Notes: a model not told the origin generated them from the sequence alone. Shown: positions 9,795-23,153, counted from the first letter of the stretch. The stretch is DNA of 64,000 bases from Opisthorchis felineus (GCA_004794785.1 SJOL01005868.1:1-64000); one strand, 5' to 3'. Made by a program: numbers and translations.

Positions 9795-10400
9795 CCCGGC
9801 AATTAAACGTCAAGATTGAACGGAATATTTTAGTAGAAGAATTAACAGGATGTTTGCGGGAAGCAGAAATCAGCAAACAGAAGGTTAGGTCGAAACGGAA
9901 GGCGCTAGCTAATTTTCATCTGTAAACTTATCAAAACTAATCACCGGAAGATGAGCTAGAAACGGTGCCATGAGTCATGAGCCATGAAATAGTGTATTGA
10001 CCCACTGAGGAAAACATGTATTCAAGGCAAAAGTTCCTTGCAATCGCTCATAGCAACTGCGGCTTTACCAAAGATAGAAACGGATAAATTCGACGGTACT
10101 CCGCGTAACGTTTGGAAGTTTATGGGAACTTTTCAAGTCAACATCGGCGACAGAGTTGTGGATGACACACAGCGGCTAATATATTAGATCCATGTTTGCA
10201 TCGGTGACGCCAAGGCAGCTATAGAGGACTGGATATTACTGCCAGAGTATGATGGGTTCGTAAAAGCCGTGTATATCCTTTACAAAGAATTTGGATGTCC
10301 TCACGATATAGCTGAAAGCTTCATTATTAGCATACTGAGCGGAGGCAGCATAGAACCATAGGTTTTCAGTCACAAAATGCTGACGACAAGAAGTGCAAAG
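9795..10400 (+). pseudogene. BEL/Pao gag fragment (DUF1759-like), plus strand
   Basis: The first part (about 9800-9925) encodes a charged coiled-coil-like segment resembling the one at 25300-25200 on the minus strand. The second part (about 10069-10362) encodes LPKIETDKFDGTPRNVWKF followed by a C-x-G-D-A-K-x-A-I-E-D-W type block and a PHDIAESFI block, all typical of BEL/Pao gag. Stops interrupt both parts. After about 10400 I find no protease or reverse transcriptase in sequence order, so this is an isolated fragment, oriented opposite to the larger BEL element at 20-26 kb. Confidence 0.8.
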
Positions 10401-12419
10401 AGATGACGCATCTAGAGGTATGTTGCACGGACACCACCAGACTTATGATGACACAGGCTGTTCACATTCCCTCAATTGTTTACCTCATGGTTGCTGCACT
10501 AATTTTCGGGTACACTGTTATTATATATTTTGCTAGTGAAATGGACCGAGCGGTTGGAGATTCATGGCTTTGTGTTAAATGGGTGAACAATCGAAGTGGC
10601 GTAGTCAGTGCGTTGTTGGAAGCGTAGCGGTGCGCTACGCACGACTAACTACGTTATATGGGCTATCAACGTGTTTCTCTATAGAAACCGAAAGCGGTTC
10701 TAGGTGACACTAGTTGGTGCACCATGCGAATAGACATACAACTGTGCTGATATGTTGAACAACGTGGACTTACTCCATCAGTGGCTCTATGAAATTAGCA
10801 CATCTTTTAAGAGCGTACAGTAAATCTAAACCAAAGCACCACACAGTACCGTGCATCTGAATGATCCCATCCAGATATACGAAAATACACAGGATGTCAA
10901 GCGAAGTGGGATGACAGTAGGGGCCCGTATGACTCTGTGCGTGCCCTGTTTGTGTCAGCCTTAGCATAGCCACCAATGAACATGTGCAATATCAGTGAAT
11001 GAGATAACTGGTCTGTCCAGATAATGTGTGATTCTTTGCAATACGACCACCTACCGGACCCAATAGTTCACCAGGAGTTTTGCAGTGAAGCTGACTACCT
11101 GGACACTTATTTAACAGCAGTGCTTAGAGGTTCCATCCACGGCTTATCACTGGTAGGCTAGACGACAGAAACGCTGCTCGCTTCGCTACGTTTTGATGCC
11201 CGAACATCATTAGATTTTGAAGTCTGTTCATATCAGTCATTCAGCTCAGCCAATTGCTCAAATGACTTAATCATGAGTAGCTATGTTCTGGAGCATTCCG
11301 GATGTTCCGGATACCGGTCACGGGGTTTGACACTACCAGAAAAAGGATGGGCCTCTAGAAGGTGAATGTGTCCCAAGCCCAGGAAGTTCGGCTCACACGT
11401 CACGCAGCACATTGATTCTACATCCGCGTACAAGGCATTAAGAGGCTGCTGCATGAAGTCCCGTGCATTTTTACGATCAATTGCCGTGTGAATCATTATG
11501 GGCGCACTTCAGTCCATTTTAAACAGAGAAAACGAAACTGAAGGAAACGAGGGCGAGGAGTTTTGCAGACGGCGGTAGGCAAAGCTGATAGATTGAAACT
11601 GTCGATTTAGGTAAGGAGGAGTTAAATCATTACGTGAGCACAGGATCAATCCAGACCTATAAAATGGTCGAATCTATGTAAGTAATCGAAGTGAAATATG
11701 GAGCACTGTTGTGGGAGTTAGGACAGTCATATAATAAAGACTTCAATCATCCGGTGGGTGCAGAGCAGTGTATGAACGACCGCAACATGCCCACACGGCG
11801 ATATTTTGAAGTACAACTTCTGTAGATACTCTGAGGCTTGTGCCACGTCAAGCAAATCTTAACTGCACATAAACACAGCTTGCGTCATACGACAGATGGT
11901 AGTGTGCATTACCATATTTTTCGAGGTGAATCACGTGGAGGCAAACCAACTGGGGTCAATCCAGAACAGATCGACTAATCCGTCATGATACGATTGCAAG
12001 ACGTATCTACGTAAAACAAACAGTAATGTAAGATAATTAAGCGAGCCTCCAGTAAACATACAGCCCCCACAGAGAATATTCCTAACGAAACTGTCCGTTA
12101 CACAGATGTGCCATAAACTAAATGGAAGTAAAGAATGACTCCCCGTCTGCCGAAGACGGTTATACATTACAAGCGGCCGTGACGTCGGCGACATTCTCGC
12201 AATTCCCGCAGGATTTACTAAGGACACATATGAAAACCTTGCGGTGGATTTCGTTAAATCTACTCCATTACTACAGACAGGTCGAGTTACTCTAATACGA
12301 GATGTGTAACTTCCTGAAGGATTTTGATTACATTTCACGACCATTCATATAGTATGGATTTCAAATAACCTGCGCACACAGACATTGTGTTTTTGTTTGC
12401 TAGCTGAACGATCTCTACT
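10401..12419. other. Unassigned sequence
   Basis: No recognisable protein. Open frames up to about 137 codons (11931-12344 minus) have no domain I can name and no codon pattern that sets them apart. Confidence 0.4.
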
Positions 12420-12925
12420 AGTTCAGCGCATATATGTGCTAACTCCGACCTCGGTTTTGCACTGGCTTGGTCACGTGCTCCGTTTGCCATTCGATCGACT
12501 TCCTCGATGGGCTCTTTTCGCAAACGGTGTACACGAGCCAAGGGAGTTCAAACAATGACTTGGCAACAAATATGCTAGCCGCTACCATCAAACTCAACTG
12601 CGCTAGTCATTTCTGCGTCCGTGGATGGGGACCTCAATAGGGATACATAAGTAGCTTTGGGATTGTGAGATATGTCTCAGTCGCGCCCTCAACGGCGTTC
12701 GTGCATTGAACTGCTGCCTTCAGTGTGTAGCTTTCATCCTTATCTCTCCAGTTAAAAGTCTATTTACACCCTTGTAATAATACACCGATTTTATCAGCCG
12801 CCCCCTCTAACGCGTAGCTACCTACCCTATCTAATCATCGGCGAGCGAGATTTTAACAGCTAGAAGCATTTTGCACAAAGTACTCTGTTTTTGCAGCTGG
12901 TGTTGGTAATGATGATGAGAATGTA
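12420..12925 (+). pseudogene. 3' end of an RTE-like LINE
   Basis: The stretch from about 12453 encodes LHWLGHVLRLPFDRLPRWAL, the conserved C-terminal motif of trematode RTE-like ORF2 proteins. Further on come a GWGP block (about 12623) and, in another frame, D-M-S-Q-S-R-P-Q-R-R-S-C, matching the last residues of that family, ending near 12725. About 180 bases of 3' untranslated DNA follow, closing in an imperfect TGA-type simple repeat (GGTAATGATGATGAGAATG, 12904-12922), which is the usual end of RTE elements. It is 5' truncated and frameshifted, and may be a separate insertion from the LINE at 2.4 kb. Confidence 0.75.
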
Positions 12926-15900
12926 CCTTTGGTTTCAGTCCAGTTCCCACTCGAAGCCACAATGCGGTCGAAAGCAAAATTCCTGGGGCTGAATTATATC
13001 AATCAGCCGATAACAACAACTTAAAATGTTTCGTATTGAGCCTTAATAAGACCCCAAATGACAACCCAAACATTCGATTAGCCAAGGCGTCCGAGCTGGA
13101 ATAATGTCAGAATCAGTAAGTGTGTGTGGCGGGTAATCTGGAACTTTGAATCTCATCTAAGACACAGGCCGTCGATTAGGCTCATCAGAATAATTGCGTC
13201 AGGATCGGAGGACGAATCTTCAAGCAAGTTTAGTTCTTTTGCAATGATTTCTTTACTGCTCATCATAAATTCGTTCGCGCGGTCTTGCATTGGAACCCAC
13301 CGGACCAGGTTATTTCATCCACAAAATTAAAGTTGCATCTTGATCATCCTTCAAATTAAAGCCTCCAAAAGAGACTACCAGGCGAATGAAACACTAGGCA
13401 AACGGGCAGAAGCGAGTATGTTAATAGTGCTCCTTAGGGATATTTTTACTCAAGTCAGTAAATTTTGATGCCCACTTTACCATCATTCCGCCTGACTATA
13501 CCTGCATCTTTGGACTGGGGCGCCCCAAATTTAATGCCAGGACTTGGAGTAAGTAACGTGCCACAATTTACCGCGACCGCTTTTGAGCTTTCAAAACAAA
13601 CCCCCCCCGTCTCAGCCGCTTTTGAGTTTATAGCATGACTCATTTAAGCGACAAACCAAAAAGCGACGTTCAACGGGGTAAAATCGAAGTTGACGCGGTT
13701 TCTAAACTAAACAATCTAACACGGAAGAAAATGCTAACTGACGGGTTATGTTTGATCAACTTAGGAAGCTGAACTTCAACTTCAGGAACAATCCACAACG
13801 AGCACTCGGCCGAACCAGAGCATATAGAGAAAACACACAAGATGTCCCAGAGACATTGCAATCCGGCGAGATGCTGCCTGCGAACAAAATACTAGAAAAT
13901 AGAGACATGGATGGACTGAGATTTACAAAACGAACATTCATTTAACATAACGCCTACAGTTATATTGGCCCTGCACAAACCAGGTGAAGTTAAGTAGGAG
14001 AAATTTCTGTTGAACAACACTAATGTATTTTCATCAATCTGTTGGAACTCCACTGCAGAGCTTGTTGGCCTAACCAACATTGCATACAAAAAAGCTATAT
14101 ATAACACAAGAGACTGGTAGATGCGAAGAATTTTGTCCATTTGCACTGATAAAAAGGGCATGGAAGAATGATGTCCATGTTGCATGAACGCCGTCATACG
14201 GGTTGGCAAGATGCTTGTGATTTCAGGTACGCCGTTACTCGCTATTTGTTAAAACGCGGGCTTACAAAAGCCGAACAATTCCCAAACAGTCTCTACAAAC
14301 TCATCGTAAAGGAAAGTGAAACCAATTACTATTGAGCAAAGGTGCTATGTTTCTCCGGGTAACCATAAACTGAGACGTTCAGCAGTATGCAGAAAGCAGA
14401 TGAAAGCGGCTTTGGTGAACTTTAAACGCGTGTGGAAGATCTGAGGAAAAGCGGCTGAAGTGAGGGGACTGGTAATGGAATGTGCACACAAAATTACGGC
14501 GATTAGTACTTATAGCCTATTTCTGGACTGCCGGATATTCTTACAACGGAGCACCGTACTTATTTGCGAATTGTAAGTGTAGCGAGTAATCTACGTTCTG
14601 GTGATAGGCAAGTGGATGAATGCAACTGGGAAGTTTGGACTAGAACTAGACTAGAACCAGACTATTTCACAACTAATGGTACACTGCGAAATTTGACGGA
14701 ACCAGCGCTTGACAGATGGGCTTTTTGCACAGCACCAGTCCAGCGAAAAGAGAGACAAGACATGGGAACCCTCTTCTGCTTACTTGCTTGCATCGCGGTG
14801 CAGCAAACTGTTTCACGTAGGTATAACTAACGTCTGTCTAATTGGTTTCACCGTTGTTTTTCTCCGTATTTTACAACGCTTTTCCAAAGCATGTAGCCAA
14901 AGTATCAGATTGGCTTTTGCATCGATACCGTATTCATTGTTAATATCATAAAACAGCAAGGTTTACACGGATAGATGATAGACAGAGATGTTTTTTTTGC
15001 GCTAACATCCTATCAGTTCTAGTAAAATAGGGGCAGCTCACTTTCGAGTTTACCTGATGATACAATGGAATTGTTGGTATACTAGATGACTAACCCATCG
15101 AAATTCATTTTATTTCACAAGGGCCTTTTAGCTTGTTTTCTTGAAGTATTAGTCAGACATTGAAGCATGTTTTTTTACTGGTGTAGAAGTTGATTTTTCG
15201 GCGAAATGTAAGCGCGTTATCCAGACTTTTGTAGTCGGTTATCGCGATTGAACCCACAAGTAGTGATATTTTTGCAAAATAGTTGTCTTTCAAGAATACA
15301 TGATGCACATATCTGACGAAGATTTTGGCTATGGTTTATTCATCTTTCACGCATATTCCATCGAAGTCACTATTTCGGAAGTGGAGAAGGGCAACTTAAA
15401 ATGCGAGTTTCCCCCTTTTTTCTGTAGTTTCTCCGCTTATTCCATTTTGTTCACACCAAATTGTGCTCGGGAACAACAATGCGCGCGGAGTAACTTTGTC
15501 GACGTACCCCTTGGACATTCTCTTTTATGAAATTAACATTGCGACAACAATTTTCTACCTAAACGTGGATTAACGTCGTCATGGTTTTCCTCGGATATCT
15601 GCTCACATGAAATCACTTGTATTGCATGATTTGTCTCACCAGTAAACGCGCAAAGATGTTTCCTGCGAATTTTACGTTCGCATAATAACTTAAAAATGCC
15701 GAAATGCCATTTTCGGTGAATGTGAACACTTGAAATTGTTATAACATAGAGGATTTATCCCAAAGCTTTAATCGCCATGATGGCTTGTGAGCCAGTCTCA
15801 CACCATTCGTAATCCCAGTCCAGGGTCTTTTTTGGTGCAACCTCAATAACACCCTCACAAACAAGAGTCGACCCGATCTGGATTCAGTTTATATTATTAT

Positions 15901-18428
15901 CGCGTTTTGTTTCACTCTATGCATTAAGAAACCAGCAAATGCAGTCTCATGCACAGTTTTCTATTCATAATAAATTATTTGCTGTTGGAAATTCACGGGA
16001 ATCGAGCCTTGATCCTCCCGAACGAATGTATTTGGTAACACATTTCAAACAGAGTATTTTCCATGACATCCAAAACACGAAGAAGTAAGGATGCGATTGT
16101 TGATAATTCCTGCCTGTATTGGCCTTCATGGGTGGTAACCGAGTAAAAATTTCATACGGTTATACCTTATGTGACGGAAAATCTAAGCAGAGCGGATCTC
16201 TAGTTGCGCTGGCTTTCCCAGTAATATAGCGAACGAACAGCATTACTCGCATCACTACCAGTTGACCCGGGACGAAGAATATGAAATTTATTTGGAGGCC
16301 TTTTTTCACCGAAAATGCAAGCACCAATCGATGATGTCACATCTCAGGTTGATAATAAAACTTGAATATAGACGCCGCGTGAAATTATACGAGCCCATGA
16401 AATTAGATCTCCACCTGACAAAGTCTTTTCACCTGTCTAGGCTCAGCTTTCCATCACTTTTAAGGGCCGTTAGTCTCTGAATTGGTTCATCACTGATGAT
16501 CTTGTCATACCAGACAGGCGCAGGCTATAAAGGTGGAATGGCCGGCTACCGTCTACTGGTTTGTACAGGAACCTTCATCATCTTTCAATGGTGTAGGTCC
16601 CGTTGTGGTATTGATTATCATTGTCATCGTCACTAAACCCCATTTCAATGGCTCATCAGGTTCCTATGTGTAACGTCGGCCAGAGTGCGTGCGTTAGCGA
16701 TAAATGGGGTGCGCATGAAACAGGAGTATCAAACAGTCACTTTTGAAAATCTAAATTCTGCCGCAAAACCATGATCCCAATAATCACAAGGATACTATTT
16801 GGAATTGCGTGCAAGCATCAATCATCTCAGAAGACAAGTCTGTTAACCAGCATAAAGATATTTTAGCTTACTGGAAAACCGCTCTGAACGTAAAATTGCG
16901 TGATCCAATTTCCTCGTTCGCCGTTGTATTTTTTTTTACAATTATTCGAAAAATGGAGAGCAGCTCGACGGTTCACAAGTCGGATTCATGCCCACAAGTA
17001 ACTTGTGCGAAGAAAAACTCCTGCTATTTTGCTTCGTCAAATAATTAATATATATTAAAGTTGTGAATCATCCTTGTCAAACCGATACAGTATGCGTTAG
17101 GAAGCGAGTTTTGATTTCCACACCCCGTAATTAAAAACTTTATTAATTTTTCTGTTGTATCGACTGTAGATCGGCAGTCCTTCTATGCTAAAGGTGTGTT
17201 GTAGTCACATGCCGCCACATACCCAAATCTCCTGCATGAATATCCGCGTTTTCTCGTGGGGCACGTTTGTTTTTCCAACGTCAGCCAGGAGCATGTTGGC
17301 AAAGTTAATCCGTAGATCTATTGGTAATAGGTTATGAGTCGTATGACGGTTACCATGCTATGTCTCACGAGGTCAATGTATAAGAGGATTTGGCCTGGAT
17401 AACGTCTCTGATCACCGACGTGCATGCTAAATCCAGAACGACATCTCATTCTACCGTAACAGGTTGGACACCACAACGTCTGTGCTTTTGACCATTTAGG
17501 GCGTTTTTGAGTTAGGAGGACATTACCATTCATAACCGAAGGCACATGTCTGCCAGCATGTGTTGCTCGCTAACTGGCAGTCTGTTGAAATTCATTAGTC
17601 CTCTGAAGCAGTTCAGGTTGCTTGAAGTAGCCGTCAAATGCTTATTTATTCAGAAACTCATGTGTACTTCCAAACTGCAATAAGAAAGATACGGTATGTA
17701 GGAAACTACTCACAATTTCGCTGAAAATACTCGGACAGCCCGCGACTGGGTTCACCTTTCTTCGTGCTCACCAGTTAGGCGCAGTCCCCGAGTTCCCGTC
17801 GGCCTTATGTTCTACTTGAGCCCAAATGATAGAGATCTTGACAAATAAACTCATTTACATATCAATTGGATTTTCCCGACAGATTCTAATCAGTCCCTCT
17901 TTTACCATGTTCTTTAACTGATTGTGCTGCACAAGGACCACCTCGTGTTTCAGTTGGTACGATTTTCGCGATATTGGAGTATGTTTTCATAAAGAAATCT
18001 ACTGACAAGTTTGCTGGAAACTGGTGGACAACCCAAGACAGCAAACTTTTGAGGAGTTTCATTTATTGGAATGTACCGCGATATCTCAAATATTGCACCA
18101 ACTGAAATGGTGGCGGCCTTTTTGCGGCACATTCAGTTGAAGGATATCACAACCCAGAGACCCAATAGTCTCCCCTTGAAAACCCAGTTGATATTCAGCT
18201 GAGTGTCTTTGTGAAGATGCCGCATCTGTCATCATTGCAGTAGGTGGCTAATCATTGTAGTTCTTTCCTACATACCTGGACAGTTCAGAAACTAATACTT
18301 TGGAAAGGTGTCTCGTAACCTAGATGCACCAACCTAAATAACCAAGGCACCTAAGATCAGGTTATGTCACATAAGCAGGCCCTTCAACATTTCGACAGCA
18401 AAAATGTCACTCACGATTGCATGTGTGA
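12926..18428. other. Long stretch without recognised genes
   Basis: About 5.5 kb of AT-rich sequence. Open frames are short and overlap on both strands. A GATTATCATTGTCATCGTC stretch at about 16604-16625 is, on the minus strand, a TGATAA-type simple repeat like those ending RTE LINEs, but I could not match LINE protein beside it. A run of eight C lies near 13602-13609. I see no exon chain. Confidence 0.4.
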
Positions 18429-18429
18429 C

Positions 18430-18454
18430 GTACCCCCTATTAGATAGGGGGTAC
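18430..18454. repeat. Perfect 10-bp inverted repeat with 5-base loop
   Basis: GTACCCCCTA and TAGGGGGTAC flank the loop TTAGA. The surroundings show no coding or known RNA context, so its role is unknown. Confidence 0.8.
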
Positions 18455-19430
18455 ACATAGATGCGCCACTGAGGCAAAGATACCCAAAGAACTTTGATCG
18501 AATTTTTTTGCCAAAGATTATCTGGTCAGTCGAGTGAAAACGTGTGCACATTTAGTTTTACACACGCAATCCCGCATCCAAAATTTAAGTCAACCTCGAG
18601 TCCTTTAGTTTGCTGTTCTGATTGACTGCTGAACATGTTCTGTTTGACTTTCATAGACATTAGCTATGTTTACTCGGAATGTATCGGCACCAGAGGAGCA
18701 AAATTTGCAGTAGAACACGTTGTGGAATTCAACTGAGCACCGAATACGTTGACAAACCCCAATTGGAGGTCCATAAATTATATTCATTTTTTATTTATTA
18801 TTTAACATTGAAGTCGTTTTGGTGGCGACAAACAAACACCCAATTGCTAAACCAAATCGACGATGTAGCGCGTGACTGTCGTCATTTGTGAAGCTGTCGG
18901 CAAGACATCCTGACGACGCATTGAACTATGGTTGTTAGCTAGAGCCAGGAGGTTGTACGTGTAACGGTGTAGATGAAATGCTGCAACTTATATTGCCGCT
19001 TAGAGATCTCTCGTGCTGCACTTGCTTCCACTGTGCATACCTTAGCTTAGACCTGCCAACCGCCCGAACAGTTTGAACAGATTAAATTACCACCTCACAT
19101 CATCTCATGGCCGATCAGTGACCAGAGTGACTTCAACCATTAGTTCAAAATCAGACATTCGGCACATGCAACACCCGAGACAACAGACATGAAGGTTGTT
19201 TCATAGACAATCATTTCACAAATACACGGCCATTATAAGCAGATTCTTGTTTCCAGCTTGCGGCTTTATGAACCCACGTAAGTTTCGCCAAACCCGTTCA
19301 AAACTCCAAGTCAACTTACGAAGATATGACACGACCAGCCCACACAACTCATTAATTAACCTAAACCAGATACCACAGGGGCTATGAGCATTTGGCCGAG
19401 AGCACTGTGGCGAACAATGTACGATTGCAA
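18455..19430. other. Unassigned sequence
   Basis: No gene or repeat that I can support. Short open frames only. Confidence 0.4.
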
Positions 19431-19810
19431 AGTACACCATAACAGATTTCTTTCAAAAAGCGTTCCGCACCGATGAGGACCAGCTGACAACTTGTCACTC
19501 CTCCCAGCTGAGAGTTTGTCCGGATCGTCGGTACGCCTGCGGAAATCGCCAGTGGATGCACTGAAAGGTACCCCTTAATAAAAAATTTCGGGATGCTGAA
19601 ATTTCTCTCGAAAGTCACAAAGTTTGAAAACCCATAATTTTTGAGCTGCGATTAATCTTGTTTTCCTCTTACACATTTTGAAGTAACTGACAGTATATGG
19701 CCAGTAGTTGCGACACACACCAGCATTGTGTCCTCTGTGTTGGGTTCTTTTGTTCGAGTTTGCATACTGGCATATCTTATATGACTACGTTAGTCTGGCA
19801 ACGCCGGGTT
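19431..19810. repeat. 380-bp segment duplicated at 27848-28226
   Basis: The two copies differ at only a handful of sites (for example GATGAGG against GATGCGG, and CTCCCAG against CTCACAG). The part at about 19612-19693 is present a third time at 27770-27848. The duplicate at 28226 stops at the single N. No protein function was recognised in the segment. Confidence 0.9.
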
Positions 19811-20380
19811 GTTATCAAACCGGTTAGGAGTGGATCATGTTTGAAACATGAAACCTTCGAGTTCGTTTCTGATCTCTTCAGAATATAACGTCTTCCGGCA
19901 GTACTAACAAGATTGTGCTATTGCTGTCTCATCATTGCTTTCATCGTCAAAATTCCCTTTATTGTACAAAAGCGCTTGTGGAAGGTAGCCTAAATGACAA
20001 TGGTCTAAACCAGTATCTCGCTTTTTGGACTGTCGACCGTAATTCTAGGGTGCATAAGGAATCTCATCGCACGATCTTGACTTGAGGAGCCCTACACAAC
20101 TGGTGGTAGACTCGTATAAATCGCACTGCCCAAAAGCCTATTGAAAATTCGTGTAATATTTGTGTGATAAACGTGCGTATAAATTGCCGAATGAAGTAGC
20201 CATTGAAAACAAAGGGGAACGGCTGACTGGCAGGTGACTTGAACTTTGGACTATTAAGCTCGGAAGAGGCACGGTCAGGTGGTAGATCTGGGTCGATGTC
20301 CAGCATACGGATGATCGGCGGCGACCTCTTTAGTTGTTCGCTGAACTCCGCCTTTGCCAGGTCAGCAGGAACGTCCAGGA
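19811..20380. other. Sequence left of the BEL insertion
   Basis: No recognised gene. A minus-strand open frame (20414-20064, 116 codons) includes a proline- and serine-rich stretch but no domain I can name, and its start overlaps a repeated segment (20382-20468). Confidence 0.35.
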
Positions 20381-20381
20381 A

Positions 20382-20468
20382 GAACTCACATGTAGTGGAC
20401 GTGGATGCCACCAACCAAAACCAGTCACGGAATCACATGGTTAATTCTGCCCTCACTTCCTGACGGAG
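20382..20468. repeat. Left flank of the BEL insertion, repeated at 28735-28822
   Basis: The 87 bases align with 28735-28822 at roughly four in five positions, including the block AACCAGTCACGGAATCAC (with one change). The segment ends in CGGAG (20464-20468), the proposed target-site duplication. Confidence 0.75.
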
Positions 20469-20475
20469 TATATAT

Positions 20476-20871
20476 TGTTTCCAGCGGTCTGTTGGATCAC
20501 GTCGAGTTACGCGCAAAACCCCAAAAGCCAAACCGTTCAAATGGAGGTTTATCTACACAGGCAGTACTATAAATGCAATAATGAAATAATAAAACTTTAC
20601 AAGTCTCAAATCGTGGGACTACGCCGGCTTCTATACACCGGTTTATGAACTGCTAATCCCTAACGGATCCCAAAGTCCACACCGTCTCAAAGCAACGTGT
20701 TTACAGGATAGCGAAACCACGTGTCGGCTTAAGCAACACGTGTGATGACACGGCCAAAGAATGGTTTATGTTCAGGTAAAAAACAAGCAAGGTGGTATAG
20801 ACGCAAAACCAAAATAACAAAAAAGGGGGAATCGCGTTGTATAATATATAAACGGAAGAGAGGAATCGACA
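20476..20871 (-). repeat. 3' LTR of the BEL/Pao element
   Basis: About 396 bases, starting TGTTTCCAGC and ending AATCGACA on the plus strand. The left part matches the arms at 26 kb and the fragment at 4235-4390; the right part matches 415-533. On the element strand the U5 end is at the low coordinate. The seven bases outside it (TATATAT) resemble the TATAGAT next to the other copies, so the true terminus may lie a few bases further out, at 20469. Confidence 0.75.
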
Positions 20872-21015
20872 CCGCCCTACAAAGCCTGCATAGCTTTCTC
20901 TAATCTACCAACTAAATCCACCACATGCAACAAAGAGATCAACGAGAATGATACAATTACTCTAGCCGCGAACGCCTCCCTCAATCTGCAGCATGCGCCT
21001 AGAGTGGGTAAGTAA

Positions 21016-21345
21016 CTAGCTGTATTCTACTCCTTCCAGCAGGCAGATGCGACGTATATCCCGCCCAACCGTACACGAGGTAGTCTTTACTAATACTTCC
21101 CGAATATGGTCATCGCTTCCGGACCTGGCATCCACTATAATGCCTTTCTCCCAATGTCCGCGACTTGGATTTTCGCCGCTGAATAATACGAAGTCTCCAA
21201 CGCGAAAATCTCGACGTTTTCGCATCCACTTGTGTCGTAACTGTAACAGCGGAATGTACTCCTTGAACCATCGACGCCAAAACGCATCCGCCAACACTTG
21301 CCCCTGTCTCCAACATTGGGTATATCTGTCGCGCAAATTGACCAA
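21016..21345 (-). pseudogene. BEL/Pao integrase C-terminal domain (DUF5641-like)
   Basis: The frame contains AFWRRWFKEYIPLLQLRHKW followed by R-D-F-R-V-G-D-F-V-L and R-G-H-W-E-K-G-I-I, the sequence signature of the small domain at the end of BEL/Pao polyproteins. It is open for 109 codons and ends in a natural-looking stop. A frameshift separates it from integrase at 21351. It is the last coding part before the 3' LTR. Confidence 0.85.
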
Positions 21346-21350
21346 ATCAC

Positions 21351-22127
21351 CTACAACTCAATCTGTCTCCGCAACAATAGCAAGTGACTTGGGGTAGGCA
21401 TATCTAAGTCTGGATCATCGTGGACAGGTACAAGTGGACGGTTATTTAAAATACGTTCCATATCAGTTAGGAAGGTAGACAAAGTTTCGTCGGTCAACAC
21501 CTGTTCGAGAGAAACCGCAGTCAGTACTCGGCGGAGAGGTAGTATCTGACGCTCCCATACTCCTTTGCGGTGACTGCTATAGGGTGGGTTTAAGTGCCAT
21601 TCAATACCGTGGGCTATCATTCTCTTATTAACGGGATCGCAATTTAGCGAATTCAGAAATTGCCGAAGTTCTAGTTCGGCTCCAACGAAGTTACTTCCTC
21701 AGTCACTGTGCATTTTCTTTGGCGAACCACGACGGTTAACAAAACGGGAAAATGCCACAAGAAAGGCGTCGATGTATAAGGATTGAGCTACCTCGATATG
21801 AAGTGCACGCGTCTTCAAACATGAGAAGATACACCCATATCGCTTCCTCGACTGCCGTTCGTTGCGTACAAAAAAGGGACCGAAATAGTCCACACCAGGG
21901 GCGGCAAAAGCGTAATCGGGTTCACCTCTGCATGGTGGTAACGGTGCCATCAGCTGTTCCGCTGGCTTCATCGACCTTGCCTTACATGACAAACACCTAC
22001 GCACAAGTCTTTTAACCGCGGATGCCGACTTGACAACCCAAAATTTCTGACGCATGACAGCTAGAATGTGGGACGTGCCCACATGTCCTGCCAACTCATG
22101 GTAGTGTCTAACCAAGCAATGCGTCAC
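21351..22127 (-). pseudogene. BEL/Pao integrase with one TGA interruption
   Basis: The zinc-binding H-H-C-C lies at H10, H15, C45 and C48 of the 22127 frame. The first catalytic aspartate is D80 (GVDYFGP) and the second is in KKMHSD, directly followed by TGA (21701-21699), where a cysteine or similar codon is expected before GSNFVGAE. The same frame then stays open to 21351 and carries the catalytic glutamate in GVWERQ (21554-21552). One substitution thus explains the break. Integrase inserts the element DNA. The frame shifts after 21351. Confidence 0.88.
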
Positions 22128-22433
22128 GGGATGTCAAATAGGAAGTATGATGGGATGTTTACGGGATTGGGACAAACCAATATTCTGCAGCCTTCCTCCG
22201 ACACATATGAGTCCTTCAGGGGATATTGGAGAGAGTTTACGCAACGAGTTAGGCGAGTTCACATTCAGGGTCTCATCAGGACGTGATTTTCCGATGAGAG
22301 AATTTTATGAATGCCGAAAGGCATGCTGTTACACGTATTGCAACAGTGAATATTCTGCTGCTCTCAGTTCATCCAGCCGCAGAGGGCTGAGTGAGAGCAC
22401 ATACTTCTCTTCTTTATTTGACTTTACGCAAAG
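22128..22433 (-). pseudogene. BEL/Pao linker between RNase H and integrase, decayed
   Basis: This lies between the RNase H-like frame and the integrase zinc finger. Minus-strand frames are short here. By position it should encode the N-terminal integrase linker, but I cannot align residues with confidence. Confidence 0.4.
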
Positions 22434-23153
22434 CTACAATTTGGATCGCGTCATCCATACTATGGCTCGTTTCAGACTAATCCATGGAGAATAGTAAGAG
22501 AGTGGTTTGTCAAATGCTAATTGTCCCAAGACAGTAGTGTTCAAAACGTTGGACTCTTTAACTTTGAGGCCCGGTATATCTTCAGCAAAGCATTTAGCAT
22601 TCAATTTTGACCACATGTGCTCTGGGCTTTGTAGAAAGACTAGGCCATGCAACCAAATATCTAGAACGTTCATGCGGCTACCAGCGACTCCCCTTGATGC
22701 GTGATCTGCTGGATTGTCTTGCGTTGGCACATGCCTCCACTGCAATACTTCGGTATTCTCGTGAATGAATCCCAGCCTATGAGCGACGAACGTGTTATAT
22801 TTGGAATTTCTGTTATTGATGTAATGAAGTACGATCATAGAGTCAGTCCGCAAGCATGTGCTGTCTATTTTCAAACTCAGTTACCTCAGGACGAAGCTCG
22901 TTAACCTTACGGACAAGACAGCAGCTGGCAATTCCAGTCGCGGTATGGCAACAGGCTTCATAGGGGCAACACGGGATTCGCCAATCGGAAAATTACGGCA
23001 TACCATCCTGGAACGGTGTATACAAGGTAAATAAACTACGGATCCGTATCCAACTTCTGGGGCATCAGAGAAGATATGCAGTTGAGTAAGACGTACATCA
23101 AACTCATTAGGCATGATGCATCGGGGGATTTCCAAAGCCTCAACTCTTTGCAT
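22434..23153 (-). pseudogene. BEL/Pao RNase H region
   Basis: The first open part (23153-22881) has LHIFSDAPEVGYGSV and IPRLELPAAVL, the start of the BEL RNase H-like domain with its first acidic residue in SDA. The second part (22874-22434) has TDSMIVLHYIN and a H-V-P-T-Q-D-N-P-A-D-H-A-S-R-G block, the end of that domain. Both are in one frame with a short break at 22880. RNase H removes template RNA during reverse transcription. The following residues (LDIWLHGLVFL) are the usual continuation in BEL elements. Confidence 0.85.
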
